Shown here in pieces: positions 1 through 7,419 of a stretch of 64,000 nucleotides of DNA. The stretch lies in contig NZ_BBQT01000001.1 of NCBI RefSeq assembly GCF_001570625.1, positions 248,001-312,000 on the forward strand, given 5' to 3'. Position 1 is the stretch's first letter. Each line of letters opens with the position of its first letter. Made by a program: the position numbers and the translations under genes. The notes beneath the pieces are model-generated. The model was not told the DNA's origin, did no database searches, and saw only the letters and a list, made by a program, of their open reading frames with translations. Source of the DNA: Syntrophomonas wolfei subsp. methylbutyratica. Its GTDB lineage: Bacteria > Bacillota > Syntrophomonadia > Syntrophomonadales > Syntrophomonadaceae.

Positions 1-143
1 GGATTAGTGACATAGCCAATGCTATACGCCTTGTCCCCAATGATAACGCTGTCTGTAGGAATAGCAGCTGATGCTACTGATGCAAACAACATCAAAAAGG
101 TTAGAGTTAAGGCTATGACTTTATAATTCCTTCTCTTTATCAC
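1..143 (-). CDS. Small secreted protein, 5' part only (runs off the window)
   Basis: The reading frame begins at a GTG at 143, preceded by an AAAGGAGG ribosome site (about 10 bases away), and continues past base 1. The visible 47 residues are a signal peptide ending in ...SVASA followed by a mature start with the string TDSVIIGDKAYSIGYVT. The same pattern (signal peptide, then SDSVIIGNKAFAIAYLT) occurs in the complete gene at 420-809, so the two are paralogues in tandem. No known domain is recognised. It is probably an exported or surface-associated small protein belonging to the neighbouring SLH/stalk protein region. The function is unknown and the C-terminus is outside the window. Confidence 0.75.
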   Translation of the reverse strand, partial: MIKRRNYKVIALTLTFLMLFASVASAAIPTDSVIIGDKAYSIGYVTN

Positions 144-194
144 TATTAAATATGCCTCCTTTTTAAGAAATCTCTCTCCGGTAATCCTGACTGT

Positions 195-236
195 ATACTA
201 TCGGTGAATACTAATAGTAATTAACCCCGATAGTAT
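195..236. other. Inverted repeat between the two small secreted genes
   Basis: The 10-base arms ATACTATCGG (195-204) and CCGATAGTAT (227-236) are exact complements separated by 22 bases. The site lies upstream of the gene at 1-143 and downstream of the one at 420-809, so it could be an operator for the former or a weak hairpin terminator for the latter. No T-run follows on the minus strand. Confidence 0.4.
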
Positions 237-310
237 AGCGATTGCAATTTACCTTTAACCCCGCCTCCTCTCCATAATTCTAAGTCAGGGTTTAAACAGG
301 CCTATTATTC

Positions 311-382
311 AAACTCCCCTCTGACTGAACCAGGTTAACGGATTTTAACTCGTAATAATCCGTTTTCCCCAGAAGGGAGTTT
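311..382. other. Nested inverted repeats downstream of the 129-aa gene
   Basis: Two nested exact stems are present: AAACTCCC (311-318) with GGGAGTTT (375-382), and inside it AACGGATT (337-344) with AATCCGTT (357-364). In the minus-strand transcript of the 420-809 gene this would form a two-part hairpin shortly after the stop codon. A U-tract is not evident, so it may stabilise the 3' end rather than act as a classic intrinsic terminator. Confidence 0.45.
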
Positions 383-419
383 GTTAACGCCCCTTCCCAT
401 CTTAGGTTCCTTCAAAAAT

Positions 420-809
420 CTAATAAATGTCCACTACCTCAAAGGCAACATCTCCGCCACCCGGTATTACATCACCGTTTCCGGCTGCATAAGTAGCTAA
501 AGAACCTTGAGCATCTCTATATTGTATCTCAGGAAAAGCAGCTATCTCGGGCGCAGTGGCCGAACTACCTGTGAAAATTCCAGTCCACCCTGTTGTCATG
601 CCGTCAATGCTGTACCACATACTTCCAGGATCGGCATTGTCCAAGGCTTCTTGTATCTCGGAAGCATGAGTCGGGTCAGTTAAATACGCTATAGCAAAGG
701 CCTTATTCCCTATAATGACGCTATCAGAGGGAACAGCTGCTACAGCTACTGTTGCATATATCATCACCAGGACACAAGCGATAAGCATTACCTTGGCCGT
801 TTTCTTCAC
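420..809 (-). CDS. Small secreted protein of unknown function (129 aa)
   Basis: A GTG start at 809 follows an AAGGAGGAG ribosome site. Residues 1-24 form a signal peptide (MKKTAKVMLIACVLVMIYATVAVA). The mature part of about 105 residues has no recognised domain. It contains the SDSVIIGNKAFAIAYLTDP stretch shared with the truncated paralogue at 1-143, two tryptophans near residue 65-75, and a glycine-rich C-terminal part. It sits 48 bases downstream of the SLH protein at 857-3130 on the same strand, so co-transcription is plausible. A cell-surface role is inferred only from the signal peptide and the neighbourhood. Confidence 0.7.
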   Translation of the reverse strand: MKKTAKVMLIACVLVMIYATVAVAAVPSDSVIIGNKAFAIAYLTDPTHASEIQEALDNADPGSMWYSIDGMTTGWTGIFTGSSATAPEIAAFPEIQYRDAQGSLATYAAGNGDVIPGGGDVAFEVVDIY

Positions 810-856
810 CTTAACTCCTCCTTTCCTGGTAATTGTGTGTCGCTAAAGCATTTTTC

Positions 857-3130
857 CTATTGAATGTCTATGGATACATCGCTTGCAGCTGACGCGACAT
901 TAAGGGTTCCCGTTCCGAGAACGGTGGTTCCGTCACTAGCCAGTATACTTACAGTAACACTTTCAGCACTGGTCATATAAGCAGCTGCTACTCCCAAATC
1001 CTTTGCAGCCGAAGAAGTCGTTCCATCTGAGACTTTGTATTTCGCTGCTCCGTTTACGGTTGTAGATGTAACGGTTATGGTCTTAAATGCTGCCATGGCA
1101 CCGCTTCCAACTGCCACGGTGCATACTGCCTTTTTGTCTGCCGGTTCCGGCGGTGTTTCGGATCCGCTTATAGCGATGCTAGTGCTGGCGGCTGCTGTTA
1201 CGTTAAGGGTGCCGGTTCCGAGAACGGTGGTTCCGTCACTGGCCAATATGGTAACAGTAACACTTTCAGCACTGGTCATATAAGCAGCCGCTACTCCCAG
1301 ATCCTTTACAGCCGAAGAAGTCGTTCCATCTGAGACTTTGTATTTCGCTCCTCCGCTTACGGTTGTAGATGTAACGGTTATGGTCTTAAATGCTGCCATG
1401 GCACCGCTTCCAACTGCCACGGTGCAATCTGCTGTTTTATCTCCCACTGGGGGCTGTACTGCAGTAATAGCGATGCTGGTGCTGGCGGCTGCTGTTACAT
1501 TGAGCGTGCCGGTTCCGAGAACGGTGGTTCCGTCACTGGCCAATATGGTAACAGTAACACTTTCAGCACTGGTCATATAAGCAGCTGATACTCCCAGATC
1601 CTTTACAGCTGATGTAGTTGTTCCATCTGAGACTTTGTATTTCGCTGCTCCGCTTAGACCGGTTGTAGATTTAACGGTAATAGTCTTGAATGCGGACATA
1701 GCGCCACTACCTACCGCAACATCCACACTGGCACTGGCTTCAGGTACGGAAACTGAATACGCTAAGCTTGCAACCAGGCTCTGGGTTTGGCCGACTTTGA
1801 TAGCAATAGCCCTGATGGTGGTTGCCGCATTAATGGTAATAGGAGCGGTATATTTTGTGCTGTTGCTGCTCGGTACGCTTCCATCAAGGGTATAGTAAAT
1901 AGTAGCTCCGGCTGTAGCGGTGCTCAAAGTAACCTGGGTACCTGCAGGAACCTCACCGGCAGGAGGAGTAGCATTAACGGGTTTAACCCGGTTGCTGTCA
2001 TCGCTGCTAGTAGTAGGGCCTCCGCCGCCACCGGAGGTTCCAGTTACAGCTACGCCGCCGATATTGGCAGTGATACCGCTGGCTACTTCATAAGCAGTCG
2101 GCTTCATCTCGATTACTACATTTGCTACATAAACCACGGCTTTATCAATAGTACCCTGCCCGCTTACCTTCACGGCAGAGTTGGCCAGCAATTCGCTAAT
2201 AGAGGTGGTTCCGGAAAGAACCACATTTGCTTTGCCTTCGGCCTTCTTGATATTGACTTTGCCCAGTTTGCAGTTTTCAAAATTAACCGTCTCTCCGCCT
2301 TTGATAGTAGTGGTCCCCTTTACGGTTACGTTCTTCAGGGTGGCTTCGCCCGAACCTACTCCCTCAGCGATGAGGAGGTCACCGGTTATTACGGCATTCT
2401 GCAATATGACACCAGAAGCGGAAATAGTAACATTCCCGTTAATTTCCTGGCTGCCACTGGCAGGTCCATATGTACCGGCTTTGTCTAAAGTGGATATATC
2501 GACCGGTTTTTCCGGTGCAGCTTTTACATCTAAAGTGCCGCTGATAACGACAGCAGCTTCAGCTCTGGTGGCATTGGCTTTGGGATCAAAGTTGCCATCG
2601 GGGCGTCCTTTAATTACTCCCTGTGCCGAAGCAGTAGACACCGCTTCTTTAGCCCAGGCGGAAATACTGGCATCATCAGGGAAAACCTTGGCTGCGCCTT
2701 CGGCTTTCCACCCGGCGGCCTTGACTATCATAACGGCCATCTGTTCCCGGGTGATGGGGTCATTGGGTCCAAATTCCGTGTCGCTATAACCACTGACGAT
2801 ACCGTTGGCATTGGCAGTGGAAATAAAGGCCTTGGCCCAGTGGTCACTGGTATCGGTAAATACTTTTCCGGCTTTTTCTTCTAGTTTGAATGCTTTTACC
2901 ACCAGGGTGGCAAATTCAGCTCTGCTGATGTTGTTATCCGGTTTGAAGGTACCATCCGGCTGTCCGGCAACCACACCGGCATCCACCATTTTTTGAATGG
3001 TATCAGCAGCCCAGTGTCCCTGGACATCACTCAGACCGGGAGCCGCCACAGCGGTCAAACCGGACCCGAAGAAGATGGTCATCGTAAATACGGCTAACAC
3101 TAACCAGCTCAAATGACTTCTCTTACGCAA
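857..3130 (-). CDS. S-layer homology (SLH) domain surface protein with C-terminal tandem repeats
   Basis: This is a 757-residue exported protein. The start is TTG at 3130 with AAGGAGGG upstream. In order it has a signal peptide (1-30), three SLH domains (about 31-75, 90-135 and 148-195, with the typical GHWA, ITREQMAVMIVKA and FDPKANATRAE signatures), a segment rich in short beta strands that looks like a right-handed beta-helix (about 215-345), a chitobiase/hexosaminidase C-terminal-like module (about 385-460, 'ATIYYTLDGSVP...'), and three near-identical repeats of about 90 residues (about 468-757). SLH domains bind the pyruvylated secondary wall polymer, which matches csaB in this window. 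The function of the repeats is unknown, but they resemble extracellular display or adhesion modules. A possible ECF promoter lies about 190 bases upstream. Confidence 0.9.
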   Translation of the reverse strand: MRKRSHLSWLVLAVFTMTIFFGSGLTAVAAPGLSDVQGHWAADTIQKMVDAGVVAGQPDGTFKPDNNISRAEFATLVVKAFKLEEKAGKVFTDTSDHWAKAFISTANANGIVSGYSDTEFGPNDPITREQMAVMIVKAAGWKAEGAAKVFPDDASISAWAKEAVSTASAQGVIKGRPDGNFDPKANATRAEAAVVISGTLDVKAAPEKPVDISTLDKAGTYGPASGSQEINGNVTISASGVILQNAVITGDLLIAEGVGSGEATLKNVTVKGTTTIKGGETVNFENCKLGKVNIKKAEGKANVVLSGTTSISELLANSAVKVSGQGTIDKAVVYVANVVIEMKPTAYEVASGITANIGGVAVTGTSGGGGGPTTSSDDSNRVKPVNATPPAGEVPAGTQVTLSTATAGATIYYTLDGSVPSSNSTKYTAPITINAATTIRAIAIKVGQTQSLVASLAYSVSVPEASASVDVAVGSGAMSAFKTITVKSTTGLSGAAKYKVSDGTTTSAVKDLGVSAAYMTSAESVTVTILASDGTTVLGTGTLNVTAAASTSIAITAVQPPVGDKTADCTVAVGSGAMAAFKTITVTSTTVSGGAKYKVSDGTTSSAVKDLGVAAAYMTSAESVTVTILASDGTTVLGTGTLNVTAAASTSIAISGSETPPEPADKKAVCTVAVGSGAMAAFKTITVTSTTVNGAAKYKVSDGTTSSAAKDLGVAAAYMTSAESVTVSILASDGTTVLGTGTLNVASAASDVSIDIQ
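863..1735 (-). repeat. Three intragenic tandem repeats of about 300 bp
   Basis: The sequence CGGTTCCGAGAACGGTGG and its surroundings recur near 910, 1211 and 1508, giving periods of about 302 and 297 bases. The copies are nearly identical at DNA level over most of their length, and the protein repeats begin with VAVGSGAM and end in TLNV(T/A)AA. This high identity points to recent duplication or gene conversion, so repeat number may vary between strains. Confidence 0.85.
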
Positions 3131-3322
3131 ATTTTTCCCTCCTTAAACAACTTACTTGAACTCGAAATGCCGCTTGAAACTGATTTTTGTTTACCACCTC
3201 CATTGCTATAAGCGAAGCTTTATGAAAGCTTTACTTATTATCAAGAGTCGGGCACAGCCATTCCCATAATTACTATATATGTGCCATTCGCCAATGTATG
3301 ACAGTACTATGGCTGTTATACA

Positions 3323-3352
3323 TTAGACGATTTGTGCCCAGACCTGGGTTCC
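3323..3352 (-). promoter_or_regulatory. Candidate ECF-type promoter upstream of the SLH gene
   Basis: On the minus strand GGAACCC is followed after 17 bases by GTCTAA. This resembles the two GGAACTT-N16-GTCTAA sites at 13231-13259 and 13374-13402, with an identical -10 hexamer but two changes in the -35 and one extra spacer base. It lies about 190 bases before the SLH start. The match is partial, so it is only a candidate. Confidence 0.35.
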
Positions 3353-3799
3353 ATTTGATACCAATGGCAAGCTTTTTTAGACATCGAAACCCTACCCTCT
3401 CAGCTTGAAAACCGAAAAAGTAGTAATTCCCGATATTCTGCCTAAAACTAAAGACTGCCAAATTATACACATCCATATAAGTTATTGGCGATTTAATTAA
3501 TTTTTCCTGCTAAAAAAAGAAAAAAATTATTTTATTTTATCTACGACATACACTTGAAAAGAAATCGTTTTTGAATTTCTTATCACCACCACCCTGGCTG
3601 CAGTTTCACTACAAAAATTAAGTATTGGAATGAAAATACTGAAATATGGGGAAACTAATATTTTTTATGAGATGAATTAAGTCTGTGATTAAATGAATTC
3701 TACCATAGTATTCATCGGGTGTAAATGATTTCTATGGGTTAAAATGGGCTTGTACAGCACTATCTAACTCTTTCTTGGGTATTATGTGGATATAATAGC
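3353..3799. other. AT-rich gene-free stretch
   Basis: About 450 bases of AT-rich DNA lie between the stalk-domain gene ending at 3880 and the SLH promoter region. A 67-codon open frame at 3273-3476 has no recognisable homology, signal or ribosome site, and I do not regard it as a gene. No RNA gene or repeat family found elsewhere in the window is visible here. Confidence 0.5.
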
Positions 3800-3835
3800 A
3801 ATACCTCCTCTTTTATTATAGAGAAGGGAGGTATT
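3800..3835 (-). terminator. Possible hairpin terminator of the 372-aa stalk protein gene
   Basis: AATACCTCC (3800-3808) and GGAGGTATT (3827-3835) are exact complements, 45 bases past the stop at 3880 on the minus strand. Only a weak T-rich tail follows, so termination efficiency is uncertain. Confidence 0.4.
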
Positions 3836-3879
3836 GTCATTATTTGCATATATTTGGCTCATTTATGTTTAAGCGCTGC

Positions 3880-4998
3880 TTAAACGCCTGGCAGTGTTAG
3901 AATAATGGAGTTATTATCAGCATTCCAGTCAACAATTGCTCCCAATGCCTGAACGATATACCTGATGGGAACCATAGTATAACCGGATTCACTGGTTTCA
4001 ATAGATGTATCCATTACATAGGCCAGCTGTTCATTTACGCTTATGGTATTGTTTCTCACATCAATCCCCAGTATCTTGCTTTCCTGTTTGAGCGTAATCA
4101 TCTTTGATTCTGCTTCCCATCTTATATCATCAATACCCAGAGCTTCGGCAATGAATCTGATAGGGACATAGGTTCTGTCTTGCTTGATATACGGAGCTAG
4201 CGTTATTTCTTTTTCTTCTCCATTAACTTCCGCCTTTTTTTGACCTATGCGAAGCTCTATCCTAACGGCTGCTTGGGCTTTATCCTCCTTATCCGCATCA
4301 CTACTGCCGCCGCTATCCTTCTCCAGAGTTTTATTGTCCTGCACCGGCTCCTTTTGCGATTGATTATTACCCGGGGACTTGTCTGCTTGCAGGGTTGCTG
4401 GGATCGAGCCGCCGGGCAGTATTGCCTTTAAGGCCTGGTTAGAGGGGGAGTCTATATCTATGCAAACATCTCCTTCTATGCTGTCATCAATGTAAACCCG
4501 ATTGGAGTAAATATAAAGGTAGCAATCCTGGGAATTATCGGGTAAAGCGATTACCTCTAGCAAAACCTCTCCTTTGCTTAAGGAACTTACTGCCAGGGTG
4601 GGATTGGCAGCGTTGAATAGTCCATTGGGATTTCCGGCGTGTGCCTCCGGAACCAGAATATAGTTGCAATCAGTTCCATACCTCATGTTTGCGGCATCCA
4701 GCATGGTCGTTGTGCTCCATTCCGCACTGCTTTGCAAGCAGGTCATGGCAGTCGACTCATCGGTATCTATGGGGGCTTTGGTCCAGAATGAGTTCAAGGG
4801 TAACCTGAAGGTTAGAATATCGCCTTGCTGCAGTTGCCCTGCTATATAATGCCCGGCTATCCCTCCTAATTCATTGACGGTCCCGGGCAGGACAACGGTG
4901 TTTTTCATCACTCCATATTCGGCAGCAGGTACGGGCTGGCTTGAAAACATAAATAATAGGGCGAAAAGGATAATGGATAGGAATTTTTTTGTTTTCAC
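3880..4998 (-). CDS. Secreted stalk-domain (copper amine oxidase N-terminal-like) protein, 372 aa
   Basis: The start is GTG at 4998 with a strong GGAGGTGA site. Residues 1-25 are a signal peptide. About 26-205 is a domain I do not recognise, 205-240 is a polar linker rich in K, D, S and Q, and about 245-370 holds two copies of the stalk (Cu-amine-oxidase N-terminal) motif: 'KQDRTYVPIRFIAEALG..IRWE' and 'SGYTMVPIRYIVQALGAIVDW'. Despite the name, this domain carries no copper or oxidase activity and is a common extracellular building block in Clostridia. The gene is last in a probable minus-strand operon (10586 to 3880) with gaps of 48-97 bases. A structural envelope role is inferred. Confidence 0.85.
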   Translation of the reverse strand: MKTKKFLSIILFALLFMFSSQPVPAAEYGVMKNTVVLPGTVNELGGIAGHYIAGQLQQGDILTFRLPLNSFWTKAPIDTDESTAMTCLQSSAEWSTTTMLDAANMRYGTDCNYILVPEAHAGNPNGLFNAANPTLAVSSLSKGEVLLEVIALPDNSQDCYLYIYSNRVYIDDSIEGDVCIDIDSPSNQALKAILPGGSIPATLQADKSPGNNQSQKEPVQDNKTLEKDSGGSSDADKEDKAQAAVRIELRIGQKKAEVNGEEKEITLAPYIKQDRTYVPIRFIAEALGIDDIRWEAESKMITLKQESKILGIDVRNNTISVNEQLAYVMDTSIETSESGYTMVPIRYIVQALGAIVDWNADNNSIILTLPGV

Positions 4999-5042
4999 AA
5001 AGTCACCTCCCCTGTATATAATTTTTTATCTGCCCGGCACAG

Positions 5043-5087
5043 TCTGACGGTTCTTTTGGGCTCCTGAGAAACAAAAGAACCATCAGA
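5043..5087. repeat. Hairpin of the 'ACGGTTCTTTTG' intergenic repeat family
   Basis: TCTGACGGTTCTTTTG (5043-5058) pairs with CAAAAGAACCATCAGA (5072-5087) with one mismatch. It lies between the stop of the 758-aa stalk gene and the next gene. A run of T follows on the plus strand only, so for the minus-strand operon it would be an RNA hairpin without a U-tract. The core sequence recurs in many other gaps of this window. Confidence 0.7.
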
Positions 5088-5095
5088 TTTTTTCC

Positions 5096-7372
5096 CTAAG
5101 TACCTGGCAGCTCTATCGATACGGAAGAGCTGGCGGCATCCCATTTGACTGTCCGGCCCAGGGCTTCAGCCAGGGCCCTCAAAGGAACCATGGTGCGGCC
5201 ATCCTTTATATGGGCTGCTGTATCCATACTTATTTCATTACCGTTGCGATAAATAACCTGGTCACCGATTTTTAGCTGGATGATGATATTATCCCGGCTA
5301 TGTATAGTAACCCGGGCGGCGGTCTGGTCCCAATGAATGTCATCGGGATTTATGCCGGCAGCTAGAGCTGCATAACGGATGGGTACAAAGGTACGGCCCT
5401 CCAGTATATATGGTTCCACATCCATGGGGGTGGCCTGCCCGTTGACCTGGTATGTTTTCTCCCCTATCTTGAAGATTATGCTTCCCGCTACCGGGATTGG
5501 GGAAAGGGCATCTTTTTTCGCGGGCTGGATAATTTCTTTACTGATACTGGCATTGGCTACCTCACAAACCCAGTCGTGGCTGGGAAAAATAGGATTGGAC
5601 CCTGCATTTACTTCATTTACTGCCGGACCTCCCAGCTTTATTTGAAGATCGCCATCAGGTAGCATATTATTAAGGTTATATACGATATCTTTGATAAGCA
5701 GTTTAGCTGCACTGGAACTGGAATTCTGAATGGGTATAACCAGTCTCTCCCGGTCGCCTTCCTGCTTCAATACGGTTCTGGATAATATCATATCTCCGGC
5801 CGTAATTTCCACCTTGGGACTGCGTACCAGCTTTATAGCAGAGGGAAAATCTATCCAGAGCTCGCGGGCCAGGAATACCCGCCCGGCACTTTCGCTTATT
5901 TCCAATTCCCCAGCGCTCTGTTCCTGCTTCCCAATAACTAAAGCAGGTTTGGAGGATGAAACCGTAAATGCAGGCTTGACCCGGGCAACAATAATAGCTC
6001 CGGATGCTCCGGCGGAACCGGTTACCTTAATTGCCAAGTCACCTCTAAAGTCAGTAGCTAAATCTACCTTACCCTCTTCCAAAATTATCTTACCGGGGCG
6101 TTCCCGGCTGCAATCCTCAATTTCGAAACTGATCTGATCTTTTTCACTATTAAGAAGTAACGGGCCTATATCCAGATAATTATCCCCTTCCAGTTTGACC
6201 GAGGGGAGTTTGGCCCATTTTGCTCCTTTAGGAAGGGTAAGGGTAACATAACGGTTTCTCACCATAGTTTCAGGAGCATTCTCACTGATAATGATATTGC
6301 CGATTTTCTGAGCGCAAAGCCCTCCGTAAGCCTCTCTTGAATTCTGTACGCTCAGGTCTGTTTTCTGCTGGCTATAGCTGCCGGCCTTGAGGCTGCTGAC
6401 ATTAAGCTCAGCATTGCTGTTAAGCTGCAGATTGAGTTCGCCATAGGAGCTTTGCCTATCAGTTAATTGTACCGGGCATTCTATTTCCATTTTGCCGATC
6501 GTTGTCGTCCGGAACATGGTCTCAATGCGCAAAGTGGATTGCCCGTACTTATCAACTTCTACACTTATCAAAAAATCATTCTCATCGTAACGGCCATCAC
6601 CATTATGATCGACACGGAATCCCAGCATGGGGTCAATATAACATTTTTCTTTAATCCATTGATAACCGCCGGGGAGGGTCATTTTAAGATACTCGAAGGT
6701 ACCCGACATGTTTTCCGTAACTTTAATAGGGCCCAGAACCTGCTCTCTGCTAACTATGAATTGGACTTCACTGGCTTCTACCGTCAAACGGGCGCTCAGG
6801 ATATTGGCTATGGTAATTGTGCCGGATGAAAAACCAGCTCCCGCGCTATCGATGCTAAGTTCAGCATTGCCCTTGAATCCACGGGGTACTACCACCCGGT
6901 TGAAATACAAAACCAGTTCGGGATAATCATCGGGATATTTAATGTTTTCTACCACAATTTCGAAACCCCGGTAATGGCCAGGGTTGTTCCTATCTTCAGC
7001 TATAGGGTTAATCTCCACTTTCCGCTTCTGGTCCTCAAAGCCTTTGCCCCTGGCCAATTCCACATCCATCTGCTGGCCCTGGCCATAGATTCCGGCTGAA
7101 GTTATATAGAAGTTTCGGGGCAGGCGAAATTCGGCCCAGTAGGATTCGCCGGCAGCAGTAAAGGCATCTTTGGTGCTGGCAGTGATTTTTACAGTGGCCA
7201 GGGCACGAGTCTGCTCTTCTTCCTTAAAATCACTGTCCGGGTACTTGGGAAGCTCACCCTGTACCCGGTAGTTAGTGGCCCCAATAGCGTAACCCGAGGG
7301 TAGTAGTAATAATATACTGAAAATAAGCAATAAGCCCAATGTTTTTAACACTTTCCACAAATATGCATCCAT
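5096..7372 (-). CDS. Secreted stalk-domain protein, 758 aa
   Basis: There is a signal peptide or anchor at about residues 10-32, then a long region of roughly 600 residues made of beta-rich repeats of about 150-200 residues. These contain phrases such as 'ENMSGTFEYLKMTLPGGYQW', 'ISENAPETMVRNRYVTLTLP' and 'ISESAGRVFLARELWIDFP'. The C-terminal 130 residues hold two stalk motifs ('EGRTFVPIRYAALAAGI..IHWD' and 'DGRTMVPLRALAEALGRTVKWD'). The repeated 'ItEnapG' type sequence also occurs in the 737-residue protein at 10784-12997, so the two are paralogues. It probably forms part of the cell surface. The gene follows the propeller gene after 47 bases in a probable operon. The exact start is not certain because the ribosome site GGAGG is 13 bases upstream of the ATG. 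Confidence 0.85.
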   Translation of the reverse strand: MDAYLWKVLKTLGLLLIFSILLLLPSGYAIGATNYRVQGELPKYPDSDFKEEEQTRALATVKITASTKDAFTAAGESYWAEFRLPRNFYITSAGIYGQGQQMDVELARGKGFEDQKRKVEINPIAEDRNNPGHYRGFEIVVENIKYPDDYPELVLYFNRVVVPRGFKGNAELSIDSAGAGFSSGTITIANILSARLTVEASEVQFIVSREQVLGPIKVTENMSGTFEYLKMTLPGGYQWIKEKCYIDPMLGFRVDHNGDGRYDENDFLISVEVDKYGQSTLRIETMFRTTTIGKMEIECPVQLTDRQSSYGELNLQLNSNAELNVSSLKAGSYSQQKTDLSVQNSREAYGGLCAQKIGNIIISENAPETMVRNRYVTLTLPKGAKWAKLPSVKLEGDNYLDIGPLLLNSEKDQISFEIEDCSRERPGKIILEEGKVDLATDFRGDLAIKVTGSAGASGAIIVARVKPAFTVSSSKPALVIGKQEQSAGELEISESAGRVFLARELWIDFPSAIKLVRSPKVEITAGDMILSRTVLKQEGDRERLVIPIQNSSSSAAKLLIKDIVYNLNNMLPDGDLQIKLGGPAVNEVNAGSNPIFPSHDWVCEVANASISKEIIQPAKKDALSPIPVAGSIIFKIGEKTYQVNGQATPMDVEPYILEGRTFVPIRYAALAAGINPDDIHWDQTAARVTIHSRDNIIIQLKIGDQVIYRNGNEISMDTAAHIKDGRTMVPLRALAEALGRTVKWDAASSSVSIELPGT

Positions 7373-7419
7373 ACTTTATTTTATTCCTCCGGAAATATTT
7401 AGGGTTTTAGCAGCATAAC

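Noticed and set aside
1787-2789. Long plus-strand open frames opposite the SLH gene
   Set aside because: They are shadows of a repetitive GC-balanced coding sequence, without start signals or homology.
3273-3476. 67-codon open frame in the gap upstream of the SLH protein
   Set aside because: No ribosome site, no recognisable domain, and it runs through the probable promoter region of the SLH gene.
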